DNA from: Croceicoccus pelagius
Lineage (GTDB): Bacteria; Pseudomonadota; Alphaproteobacteria; Sphingomonadales; Sphingomonadaceae
Direction: 5' to 3'
NCBI RefSeq assembly: GCF_001661915.1
Contig: NZ_LYWY01000037.1
Span: 124,001-188,000, forward strand
DNA: 64,000 bases
Below the pieces are notes generated by a model, which searched no databases, was not told the origin of the DNA, and was given only the letters and a program-made list of their open reading frames with translations. The translations under genes and the position numbers were made by a program. Of this stretch, positions 33,650 to 41,344 are shown piece after piece; positions within the stretch are counted from its first letter, which is position 1, and every line of letters starts with the position of its first letter.

Positions 33650-34447
33650 ATGTCCGGGGGGACCCATGGCCACAATGTTGCAGAGCAACAGGAAACCCGC
33701 ACGCTATCGACGCTGATCGTCGATGACGAGCCCTTGGCGGTGGAGCGTATGCAGGTCATCTGCTCGCGCATCCCCGCCTTGCGTATTGTCGGCACTGCCG
33801 GCGACGGCGCAGCCGCACTTCGCATGATCGAGGCACTGACGCCCGATCTCGTCCTGCTCGACATGACGATGCCGCAAGTCGACGGTTTGTCGGTTGCGCG
33901 CCGCATTGCCGAGATCCTGCCCGAAATGGCGCAGCGGCCCGCGGTCGTCTTCGTCACCGCGCACGACAGTTTCGCGGTCGAGGCGTTCGATCTCGATGCC
34001 GTGGACTACGTCCTCAAGCCCGTTGCGACCGACCGGCTCGAACGCGCAATCGACCGCGCCTTTAACCGGCGTGCGGTCGCGAATGCCCCGGCCTCGGCCG
34101 AAACCGCGCCCAGCCCGTGGATCGAGGAATTCTGGGTCCCGCACCGCTCCGAACTGCTGCGTATCGCCGTGGACGACGTCTGCCGCATCGATGCCGAGCG
34201 TGATTACGTGCGTCTTCACGTGGGCGAGACGAGCCATTTGCTGCTGGAGACGATCGGTTCGCTGGAAGAGCGGCTGGACCCTCAACGCTTCATCCGCGTC
34301 CATCGCTCCACCATCCTGGCGCGTGAGTTCATCACCGGCCTGCGCCACGAAGGGTTGGGCGTATGGTCCGCCGAGATCGCGCGGGGCGAACCGGTGCGGA
34401 TCGGGCGTACCCACCTGAAATCGGTGAAGGCGATGGCGGGGCGCTGA
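33650..34447 (+). CDS. LytTR-family response regulator
   Basis: 265 residues. The receiver domain is about 20-140, with acidic pair DDE (25-27), phosphorylated Asp71 (LVLLDMTMPQ) and KP in DYVLKPV. A LytTR DNA-binding domain follows at about 165-262 (DDVCRIDAERDYVRLHVG, HRSTILAREFITGL). ATG 33650 follows GGAGGAGG about 10 bases upstream; an upstream in-frame start at 33593 would overlap the kinase. It is the cognate regulator of the kinase just before it. The target promoters are not identifiable here. Confidence 0.93.
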   Translation: MSGGTHGHNVAEQQETRTLSTLIVDDEPLAVERMQVICSRIPALRIVGTAGDGAAALRMIEALTPDLVLLDMTMPQVDGLSVARRIAEILPEMAQRPAVVFVTAHDSFAVEAFDLDAVDYVLKPVATDRLERAIDRAFNRRAVANAPASAETAPSPWIEEFWVPHRSELLRIAVDDVCRIDAERDYVRLHVGETSHLLLETIGSLEERLDPQRFIRVHRSTILAREFITGLRHEGLGVWSAEIARGEPVRIGRTHLKSVKAMAGR

Positions 34448-34477
34448 GCGCCGCAAGCCCCCGGACAGTCCAGACAC

Positions 34478-34519
34478 AAAAAATGCCGCAGGAAGGGGGA
34501 CTGGATCCTTCCTGCGGCA
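34478..34519 (-). terminator. Rho-independent terminator of the first urcA gene
   Basis: A 13-bp stem TGCCGCAGGAAGG (34484-34496) pairs with CCTTCCTGCGGCA (34507-34519). On the minus strand it ends in six T (34483-34478). It lies about 95 bp beyond the UrcA stop. The same hairpin could slow plus-strand transcription from the response-regulator gene. Confidence 0.82.
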
Positions 34520-34613
34520 GGTTGACCTCGAAGGGACTACATTTCCTAACGAGGGGATTTTTAGTCCCCGGACCGGGGGACTGGGACCGGCCCGGGGTGG
34601 GACGGCTGCGGGA

Positions 34614-34916
34614 TCAGCCGCCGTAACGGATGTCTTCGGCGCGCTTGGCCATTTCGATGCGGCCCTGCTTCATCGCGGCGGCGTAGCAGTCGCTGGCGGC
34701 ACGGCGGTGGGCGAAGCTCTTGGTGGTCTCGACCTTGCAGACGTTGCGGGCGGCGCGGGCGATCCGGCTGTCCATCTCGGCCTGGCCTTCCTGCGTCGTC
34801 AGGTCGACGTCGTGGAACGACACTTCGGTGCTCTTGGTCACGACCTCGTTCGCGAATGCCGCATTCGAAGCGGCAAGCATGGCGAGGGCGGCGGTTGCGG
34901 TCAGAACGGTCTTCAT
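34614..34916 (-). CDS. UrcA family protein (copy 1)
   Basis: A 100-residue exported protein of unknown function. The signal peptide is MKTVLTATAALAMLAASNAAFA. The mature part has the UrcA pattern VSFHDVDLTTQEGQAEMDSRIARAARNVC and a second cysteine: Cys60 and Cys77, likely a disulfide. It ends YGG. Copy 2 at 57.5 kb has the same two cysteine positions and the same C-terminal YGG. ATG 34916 has a strong AAGGAGGAG site. It converges on the LytTR regulator gene. Confidence 0.87.
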   Translation of the reverse strand: MKTVLTATAALAMLAASNAAFANEVVTKSTEVSFHDVDLTTQEGQAEMDSRIARAARNVCKVETTKSFAHRRAASDCYAAAMKQGRIEMAKRAEDIRYGG

Positions 34917-35172
34917 CTCTCGTCTCCTCCTTGTGTTGCGGCTTCGGCTGAAGTGCCGCGATGTCATTCTGTCTAGGCAGGAAAGGGCCTTCAGGCATTC
35001 GCTCCTCTGCCAGCGCGGCCTGCAGGTCGATAAACTCCGTTTCTGAGGGACGAACGGCATACGCCGGCGGGACGAACGACTTCGTGACATTCGCAAGACT
35101 CGTGCGTCGGAGTGGTCGGACACGTAAAAAAGTGCCGACGAATCGCACTTTCATGCCTAGAATGTTCGCCTG

Positions 35173-35436
35173 ATGCTTTTGCTTGCCTTCATCCTCGGCG
35201 TCGGGAACTTCGCGATGCACAAGGCCGTGCTGGAAAGCGGCCACCCCCTGCTGGGCCGGATGCCGTGGTTCGTGCACATGCTGTCGGGGCGTTTTTCGAT
35301 CGCCGTCGAATTCGTGATGCTGCTGGCGGCGATGCTTCTGGGCACGAACGGCTATCCGCAGGCGATCTGGGCCTACTTTGCCTATACTCTCGCGAACGGC
35401 GTTGCGGCCTGGCTGATCATCTCGCGCAAGGTGTGA
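35173..35436 (+). CDS. Small integral membrane protein, unknown function
   Basis: 87 residues with three hydrophobic segments: about 1-14 (MLLLAFILGVGNFA), 43-58 (SIAVEFVMLLAAMLLG) and 65-83 (IWAYFAYTLANGVAAWLII). A conserved-looking HKAVLESGHPLLGRMPWFVH loop lies between the first two. I do not recognise a named family. No good ribosome site precedes ATG 35173, so the transcript may be leaderless. It stands 37 bp ahead of the lipid-kinase gene and may share its transcript. Confidence 0.72.
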   Translation: MLLLAFILGVGNFAMHKAVLESGHPLLGRMPWFVHMLSGRFSIAVEFVMLLAAMLLGTNGYPQAIWAYFAYTLANGVAAWLIISRKV

Positions 35437-35473
35437 TACGGGAACCGCGCGGGGTTTCGCGCTTTTCTGGCAC

Positions 35474-36322
35474 ATGGCCCACGCGCGCAAGACCTGGCTG
35501 GTCATCAATCCCGATAGCGGAAGCTATGACGACAAGGCGTTCGAGGCGCTGCAGGACTGCTGCGGCCGGAACGGCATCGACGTGGACCGGGTGATCCGCT
35601 TTCCCAAAGACGATCTGCCCACTCCGCAAGAACTGGACGCCGCAGGCATCGAATTCGTCACGATCTACACCGGAGACGGCACGATCAACGCCCTTGTCAT
35701 CGGCCTTTACGGCTGGGAAGGCGCGGTGTTGATCCTGCCGGGCGGGACGATGAACCTGCTCTCGATCCGCCTTCATGGTGATGCCGAGCCGGACGAGATC
35801 GTCCAGCGGTTCTGTTCGGGACATGCCCGGAATGAGCGCCCCTTTGTCATCCGCTGCGATGCGGGCGATGCGCTGGCCGGAATGATGGCCGGCCCCGCTT
35901 GCGCGTGGAGCGAAGTGCGCGAGGCGATGCGCCATTTCGATGTCGTCGGCATGGCGGGAAGTGCGGCCGAAGCGGTCAGGGAATCGACCGACGGGCCGAT
36001 GGTTCGCGTCATCGATCCGCCGCTGGGCAGGGCCGATGGTTATCCGCTGGTCCTGATGTCTCCCGAAGGGGGCAAGATGTCGGTCGACGGTTATCATGCC
36101 GAGACGCTAGGAGAATACGCGCAGCAGAGCCTGGCTCTGATAAAGCGCGATTTCCGCGAGGGACCGCATGACGAACTGGGAAGACTGGACAAAATGACCA
36201 TCACGGCCCGCGAAGGCGAAAGGCTCGATATTCTCGTCGACGGCGAACCGCGCGATCTCGATTGCGAGGCGACTTTCCGTGTCGTCCCCTGCGAAGTCGA
36301 CCTCGTGGTGACGCGTGGCTGA
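35474..36322 (+). CDS. Diacylglycerol kinase-catalytic-domain protein
   Basis: 282 residues. The DAGK catalytic fold has VINPDSGS near the start, the glycine-rich GDGTINALV, and LPGGTMNLLSIRLHGD; the C-terminal beta domain ends LDILVDGEPRDLDCEATFRVVP. Such soluble enzymes phosphorylate diacylglycerol or sphingoid lipids at the membrane surface. In a sphingolipid-making lineage the lipid could be a sphingoid base (inference only). Its stop is overlapped by the next gene by 8 bases, so the kinase and phosphoesterase are translated together. Confidence 0.87.
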   Translation: MAHARKTWLVINPDSGSYDDKAFEALQDCCGRNGIDVDRVIRFPKDDLPTPQELDAAGIEFVTIYTGDGTINALVIGLYGWEGAVLILPGGTMNLLSIRLHGDAEPDEIVQRFCSGHARNERPFVIRCDAGDALAGMMAGPACAWSEVREAMRHFDVVGMAGSAAEAVRESTDGPMVRVIDPPLGRADGYPLVLMSPEGGKMSVDGYHAETLGEYAQQSLALIKRDFREGPHDELGRLDKMTITAREGERLDILVDGEPRDLDCEATFRVVPCEVDLVVTRG

Positions 36323-37175
36323 TAACGAACGCCTGCTTTTCCACCTCAGCGACATTCATTTCGGGCTGGAGGATCAGCGCGCTCTCGACTGGGTCGTGTC
36401 AGAGATAGAGAAGCTGCGCCCCGACGCGGTGGCGATCACCGGCGATCTCACCATGCGGGCGCGGCACCACGAGTTTGCCGCGGCGTGCAAGTGGATCAGC
36501 GATCTGGACGTGCCGGTAACGGTAGAGATCGGCAATCACGACTTGCCCTACTTCAACCCGATCGAACGGTTCCTCGACCCTTATCGCCGGTTCCGGTCGA
36601 TCGAGGACGTCGTCGAAAAGGAAATCGACCTGCCGGGCGCGGCGATCGTGCCGTTGAAAACGGCGGCGCGGGCGCAGTGGCGGCTGAACTGGTCGAAAGG
36701 CTGGATCACGGGGGCCGCGCTTCGGGAATGCCTCGACATGATCGATGCGCTTCCCGTCGGTACGCGGCCTATCGTGGCCTGTCATCACCCGCTGGTCGAA
36801 GTTGGTACGCACGGCACCGCGTTGACCCGCGGGGGCAACAACGCGCTGGCCGAACTGGCGAAGCGCAATGTGCTTGCCGTGCTGTCGGGCCATGTCCACG
36901 ATGCCTTCGATCTGGTGCAGGACACGCCGAACGGCAAAGTCCGCATGATTGGCGCAGGCACGCTGTCGCAGCGCCTGCGTTCGTCGCCGCCCAGTTTCAA
37001 CGAGCTGCACTTGTCGAACGAAGGGCTGAAAGTCGTGGTCCGCAACCTCGAACACGTGCCGAGCGAGGACATGATGATCCCCGAGGTGCCCGAAGACGCA
37101 TTGCCGCCGCGCAAACCCGGCGAGCCGGTTGCCCCCGTCGGACGCATCCCGGCAGAGGATCCGCCGGTTTACTGA
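36315..37175 (+). CDS. Calcineurin-like metallophosphoesterase
   Basis: 286 residues. The dimetal motifs are all present: LSDIHFG, AITGDLTMRARHHEF, IGNHDLPY, ACHHPLVEV and LSGHVHDAF. It resembles the CpdA/Icc-like cyclic-nucleotide or glycerophosphodiester phosphodiesterase group, but the substrate is not deducible. The C-terminal 40 residues are proline-rich. The start is GTG 36315, eight bases inside the lipid-kinase gene. A function on a phospholipid head group would fit the context (inference). A terminator follows. Confidence 0.88.
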   Translation: MADNERLLFHLSDIHFGLEDQRALDWVVSEIEKLRPDAVAITGDLTMRARHHEFAAACKWISDLDVPVTVEIGNHDLPYFNPIERFLDPYRRFRSIEDVVEKEIDLPGAAIVPLKTAARAQWRLNWSKGWITGAALRECLDMIDALPVGTRPIVACHHPLVEVGTHGTALTRGGNNALAELAKRNVLAVLSGHVHDAFDLVQDTPNGKVRMIGAGTLSQRLRSSPPSFNELHLSNEGLKVVVRNLEHVPSEDMMIPEVPEDALPPRKPGEPVAPVGRIPAEDPPVY

Positions 37176-37199
37176 TCCGCCATATCGTTCAGGCATAGA

Positions 37200-37233
37200 A
37201 AAAGGCCCGCCGGACAATCCCGGCGGGCCTTTT
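37200..37233. terminator. Bidirectional terminator
   Basis: Stem GGCCCGCCGG (37204-37213), loop ACAATC, stem CCGGCGGGCC (37220-37229), flanked by A4 on the left and T4 on the right. It serves the convergent phosphoesterase and cytochrome genes. Confidence 0.9.
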
Positions 37234-37253
37234 CGTGTGCGCTCATTCGCCGA

Positions 37254-37916
37254 TCACTCGGCGACGGCGGCGCCTTCTTCGGCGACCGGGGTCTGCGTCG
37301 TGGCGTCCGCCGCGTCCGCACCCTCGGGCGTTTCCGAAACCGCGGGCTGTTCACCCGTTTCGACGCCTGCTTCGGTCTCGCCCTCGGCAGCCGGAGCTTC
37401 CGGCGTGGGCAGCGGCAGGTTCGAGCCCTGCGCGTTGATGTAGGCGAGGATGTTGGCGCGGTCTTCCGGCTTGGAAAGACCGGCGAAGCTCATCTTCGTA
37501 CCCGGGGCGAAAGCCTTGGGGCTGGCGAGCCAGTGGTCCATGTTGTCCCAGTCCCAGGTGCCGCCGTGATCCGACAGCGCGCTGGAATAGGCGAAGCCAG
37601 CCGCGTGCTGACCGACGGCCTTGCCCATCACGCCATAAAGGTTCGGACCGATTCCGTCCGCGCCGCCCTGGTTGATAGTGTGGCACGCGGTGCACTTGGC
37701 GAAGACCTTTTCGCCCGCAGCGGGATCGGCCGAAGCGAGCAGGGTCGCAAGGCTCGGACCCTCGTCCCCGCCTTCTTCCTCGGCTGCCACGATAGTGTAG
37801 CCTTCGGTTTCGGGCGCATGCGAAGTGATGACGCGGTGGCTGATACTGGAAAGGCCGAGTGCGACGACTCCGCCGAAAAGGGTCCAGCCGGCAATGGTGT
37901 TGAACTTGTCGCTCAT
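37254..37916 (-). CDS. Membrane-anchored class I cytochrome c
   Basis: 220 residues. An uncleaved-looking hydrophobic anchor lies at about 8-26 (IAGWTLFGGVVALGLSSIS). The haem site Cys75-Cys78-His79 (KCTACHT) and axial Met in GTKMSFAGL follow, in the order of CycM/c552-type cytochromes that pass electrons from the bc1 complex to oxidase. Beyond about 175 there is a low-complexity Ala/Glu/Thr tail with no known role. It is divergent from pheA, with about 190 bp between. Confidence 0.9.
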   Translation of the reverse strand: MSDKFNTIAGWTLFGGVVALGLSSISHRVITSHAPETEGYTIVAAEEEGGDEGPSLATLLASADPAAGEKVFAKCTACHTINQGGADGIGPNLYGVMGKAVGQHAAGFAYSSALSDHGGTWDWDNMDHWLASPKAFAPGTKMSFAGLSKPEDRANILAYINAQGSNLPLPTPEAPAAEGETEAGVETGEQPAVSETPEGADAADATTQTPVAEEGAAVAE

Positions 37917-38108
37917 GCAGAAAAACCCGTCGAACGTGTCCCTGATCGTCCCCCGGACGGGGGTTTGGGCGCCGCTCTAGTTACATGGGCAGGTTAGCGC
38001 AAGTCTCATTTCGGCCCGAATTGCTGCCATGCGGCAAGAGAGGCGGCCCGCGTGCGCGTACGCACGGGCTTGGCAGGAGCGCTGCGCGCGCCTAACGCGC
38101 TTGCCGCA

Positions 38109-38999
38109 ATGCACAGCTATCCCGCACCAGCCCTCGCCCTTACCGAGGAACTCAACCGCACCGCGCTTGCGGACCGCACCCGTGCCATGTCCTTTCAGGG
38201 GGCACCGGGCGCCAATTCGCATATCGCCGCGCTGCGCTACGACCCAGACTGCCTGCCGATGCCGTGCTGGTCCTTTGCCGACGCGATCGACGCAGTGCGC
38301 GAGGGGCGGGTAGACCGCGCGATCATCCCGATCGAGAACAGCCACAACGGGCGCGTGGCCGACATTCACTTCCTGCTGCCCGAATCGGGCCTTTCGATCA
38401 CAGGCGAGCATTTCATGCCGATCCGCCACACGCTGATGGCGACGGGGCCGGGGCCGTTCAAGGCGGCGGTCAGCCACCCGCAGGCGCTGGGCCAGTGCCG
38501 CCACTGGCTGCGCGCCAATGGCATAATGCCGATGGAATACGCCGATACCGCCGCTGCCGCCGCCAAAGTGGCGGAAGATCAGGATGCCTCGCTTGCCGCG
38601 ATTGCGCCGCCGCTGGCCGCCGAGCTCTATGATCTGCAGGTCATAAAGGAATCGATCGAGGACAATTCGGACAACACGACCCGCTTCGTCGTGCTGGCCC
38701 GCGCGCCGCTCGATCCGGCAGAGATCGAGGGGCCGGCAATGACGACTTTCGTCTTCGAAGTCCGCAACATTCCCGCGGCGCTCTACAAGGCGATGGGCGG
38801 TTTCGCGACGAACGGTGTCAACATGACGAAGCTGGAATCCTATCAGGACGGCGCCAGCTTTGCCGCCACGCGCTTCTATTGCGACATCGTGGGCAAGCCG
38901 GGCGATCCGGCGATCGACCTAGCGCTGGAGGAGCTGGGCTTTTATTCGAAGAACCTGCGCTTGCTGGGTTGCTATCCGCAGGGCCTGATCCGCAGCTGA
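38109..38999 (+). CDS. pheA: Prephenate dehydratase
   Basis: 296 residues. It converts prephenate to phenylpyruvate in phenylalanine synthesis. The PDT domain has FQGAPGANSHIAALRY, IIPIENSHNGRVADIHFLLPESGLSI, SHPQALGQCRHWL, and the catalytic Thr-Thr-Arg-Phe in DNTTRFVVL. An ACT domain (TTFVFEVRNIPAALYKAMGGFATNGVNMTKLESY) follows and should bind Phe for feedback inhibition. There is no chorismate mutase domain. ATG 38109 (MHSYPAPALAL) was preferred to an ATG at 38052. Confidence 0.93.
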   Translation: MHSYPAPALALTEELNRTALADRTRAMSFQGAPGANSHIAALRYDPDCLPMPCWSFADAIDAVREGRVDRAIIPIENSHNGRVADIHFLLPESGLSITGEHFMPIRHTLMATGPGPFKAAVSHPQALGQCRHWLRANGIMPMEYADTAAAAAKVAEDQDASLAAIAPPLAAELYDLQVIKESIEDNSDNTTRFVVLARAPLDPAEIEGPAMTTFVFEVRNIPAALYKAMGGFATNGVNMTKLESYQDGASFAATRFYCDIVGKPGDPAIDLALEELGFYSKNLRLLGCYPQGLIRS

Positions 39000-39195
39000 C
39001 GGGTCAGTTCACCACTTGGCCGATACGATCCCCGATCCCGCAATTCGGTGATACCTTGCTCGCCGACAATCGCGACCTGTCGAGGACCGAGGCCGGATTG
39101 CGGGCGCACATGACAAAACTGATCCCGCCTGTGGCGATCGAAAACCTCGTCATGCCGCTGATCCGCCAGCGCGTTGTGATGGGGGCAACCAAGCG

Positions 39196-40221
39196 CTAGT
39201 CGGCGGCGTAAATCGCCACTTCATTTACTCCGTTGCTGTCGGCGCGTCCGCGAAACATGCCGGGCGTATTGAAGCTGAACCCGCTTTCGCCATCACGGCT
39301 CACGAAGATTACCCCGCCGTCGCCGCCCATTTCGCCGATTTCGGCCATGACCGCGTCTGATGCCTGCTGCGTATCAATGCCGGTCAGGCGCACGCGGGCG
39401 CAGATCTCGTGCGCGGCGGCTTCGCGAATGAAGTATTCGCCCGTCCCCGTCGCCGAAACCGCGCAGGACCGGTCGTCGGCATAAGTGCCAGCCCCCACGA
39501 CAGGGCTGTCCCCGATGCGGCCCCAACGCTTGCCGGTCAGCCCGCCGGTACTGGTCGCGGCCGCAAGATGCCCGCCTTTATCGCGGGCGACCGCACCGAC
39601 GGTGCCGTATTTCAGGTCCGTGTCGAACCAGCCGACCTGCCTGGCGCGGAATTCCTCCCACTGGCGGCGGCGTGAAGGGGTGGCGAACCATTCGGGCGGG
39701 GCCTGTTCGATCCCCGCTTCCTCGCTGAACCGGTCCGCGCCTTCGTGCGAGAGGAAGACGTGCGGCGTCCGCTCCATCACTGCGCGGGCGGCAAGGACCG
39801 GGTTCTTCGTCGCCGTCAGGCCTGTCACGGCCCCCGCCGCGCGGGTCGTGCCGTCCATCACGGCTGCGTCCATTTCGTTGCGGCCTTCGTAGCTGAATAC
39901 CGAACCGCGGCCCGCGTTGAATCCGGGATCGTCCTCCATCAACATGACCGCGGCTTCGACCGCGTCCATCGCGCTCCCGCCGTTTTTGAGGATGTCCGAT
40001 CCCGCCTTCAAAGCTTTTGCCAGCGCATCGCGGTATTCCTGTTCGCGTTCGGGCTTAAACTGTCCCGGCTCCATCGACCCCGCGCCGCCGTGGATCGCGA
40101 TGCTCCATTCGGCCTTGGAAGGGTTATCGGGCGCTGCATTACCGGACATGGCGGATCCCTGCGCCGTCACGCATCCGGCCAGTGCCAGCGTCGCGGCGAT
40201 TATCGACATTCGTGTCCACAT
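39196..40221 (-). CDS. Isoaspartyl peptidase / L-asparaginase (Ntn hydrolase), lipoprotein
   Basis: 341 residues. An Ntn-hydrolase: IAIHGGAGSM near the start, DAVEAAVMLMEDDPGFNAGRGSVF, and the autoproteolysis site ahead of the nucleophile Thr in KYGTVGAVARDKGGHLAAATSTGG. GDSPVVGAGTYAD supports substrate binding. The N-terminus MWTRMSIIAATLALAGC is a lipobox, so it is envelope-located rather than cytosolic. ATG 40221 has AAGGG 7 bases upstream. It would release aspartate or asparagine from peptides. Confidence 0.9.
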   Translation of the reverse strand: MWTRMSIIAATLALAGCVTAQGSAMSGNAAPDNPSKAEWSIAIHGGAGSMEPGQFKPEREQEYRDALAKALKAGSDILKNGGSAMDAVEAAVMLMEDDPGFNAGRGSVFSYEGRNEMDAAVMDGTTRAAGAVTGLTATKNPVLAARAVMERTPHVFLSHEGADRFSEEAGIEQAPPEWFATPSRRRQWEEFRARQVGWFDTDLKYGTVGAVARDKGGHLAAATSTGGLTGKRWGRIGDSPVVGAGTYADDRSCAVSATGTGEYFIREAAAHEICARVRLTGIDTQQASDAVMAEIGEMGGDGGVIFVSRDGESGFSFNTPGMFRGRADSNGVNEVAIYAAD

Positions 40222-40326
40222 CAGGTGCCCTTCGAGATTGCGCCCGCCAGCCGTTACGTCCATGGGGCCTTCGGTGGGTGTACAGACACGACGGATTGTT
40301 ACCAATGGACAAACGGGCCTGACCGG

Positions 40327-40866
40327 ATGACCGCGATTACCTACCGCGATGCCTTGCCCGAAGACCGCGACGCGCTTGTCGCGCTGGGCCGTGCCAGTTT
40401 CGACGCGGCTTTCGGCCATCTCTACAAGCCGGAAGATCTCGCCACGTTCCTTCATTCCGCGCACTCGCCGGAAAAGGTCGCAAAACAGATCGCGGACCGC
40501 CGCGTCGCCTATCGCCTGGCGGTGAAGGGCGAAAAGCTGATCGGATACTGCAAGCTGGTCGAAGGCGCGCAGTTCGGGGACCATGGCGATGCGAAGCGCC
40601 CGATCGCGCTGTCGCAGCTCTATACCGACCCTCGCTATACGGGGCGGGGCATCGGTGCGGACCTGATGGACTGGGCGCTGGAAGAGGCACGCAGCCGCCG
40701 TGCCGACGCGATTCAGCTTTCGGTGTGGGCCGAAAACGAAGGGGCGCAGCGGTTCTACGCGCGTTTCGGGTTCGAGAAGATCGCCGACATCGACTTCTGG
40801 GTCGGCAATCACCGCGATGACGAACTGCTTTACGAACTGAAGCTCAAGAAAGCTAAAGCCGCCTGA
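40327..40866 (+). CDS. GNAT acetyltransferase
   Basis: 179 residues: YRDALPEDRDALVALGRASFDAAFGHLY, substrate strand LIGYCKLVEGAQ, LSQLYTDPRYTGRGIGADLMDWALEEA (CoA loop RYTGRGIG), and SVWAENEGAQRFYARFGFEKIADIDFWVG. The pattern resembles polyamine or small-molecule acetyltransferases. The acceptor is unknown. It is divergent from the isoaspartyl peptidase and overlaps the convergent hypothetical gene by 14 bases. Confidence 0.88.
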   Translation: MTAITYRDALPEDRDALVALGRASFDAAFGHLYKPEDLATFLHSAHSPEKVAKQIADRRVAYRLAVKGEKLIGYCKLVEGAQFGDHGDAKRPIALSQLYTDPRYTGRGIGADLMDWALEEARSRRADAIQLSVWAENEGAQRFYARFGFEKIADIDFWVGNHRDDELLYELKLKKAKAA

Positions 40867-41212
40867 TCGCGAAATGCGTACAGGTCGCGTCCTGCGGCCT
40901 GATTTCAGGGGCGTAGCAGACCTCGGCCTCGCGCAGTTCGCCGGGGCGCAGGGCCTGAAACACGAGCAGCACACGCCGGTTCTCGCCCCCGTTGAGTTCG
41001 GGCGCATTGTCGGGAAGCACGCGCACGCCATCGACCGGCGCATCGCTGCCCGGTGCGGCCACGCGCACACTAAACCGGCGCGCGACGGTGTCGGTGTTCT
41101 CGATGTCGACCCACAGCGATTCCATCGAACTTGTCGTTTCGCGGCTGACGATCCCCCCGTCTTCGCCGGAAAAGTCGATTGTCGGAATCACCGCGATCGC
41201 CATCACCACCAT
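40853..41212 (-). CDS. Hypothetical protein with N-terminal hydrophobic segment
   Basis: 119 residues; not recognised. The first 11 residues are hydrophobic (MVVMAIAVIPTI). The reading frame continues upstream to a stop at 41252-41254 with LLAIP, which would make a full membrane helix, but no ATG, GTG or TTG exists there. The rest looks like a beta-rich extracytoplasmic domain (SLWVDIENTDTVARRFSVRVAAPG, RRVLLVFQALRPGELREAEVCYAP) with two cysteines. The start is therefore uncertain. It sits between zntB (downstream) and the GNAT gene, overlapping the latter's 3' end. Confidence 0.55.
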   Translation of the reverse strand: MVVMAIAVIPTIDFSGEDGGIVSRETTSSMESLWVDIENTDTVARRFSVRVAAPGSDAPVDGVRVLPDNAPELNGGENRRVLLVFQALRPGELREAEVCYAPEIRPQDATCTHFAIRRL

Positions 41213-41344
41213 CGGAATGGCGAGCAGTTCCTTGATTTGGCCAAATTCCTTCTACCCCACATTGGGCAGGAGGATGGCATTGCCCCGGTGAATCCGGCGG
41301 GCGGGCGGCGCTAGGTATTGGCCCCTATGCGCGGCAGAAAGGCA

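Noticed and set aside
34563-34582. AGTCCCC / GGGGACT stem near the first urcA gene
   Set aside because: No T-run follows on either strand in the needed direction. The 13-bp terminator at 34478-34519 explains this region better.
36315-37175. Phosphoesterase as the missing partner of the DNA ligase module
   Set aside because: Its motifs resemble CpdA/Icc-like enzymes, and it is coupled to a lipid kinase 15 kb from the ligase.
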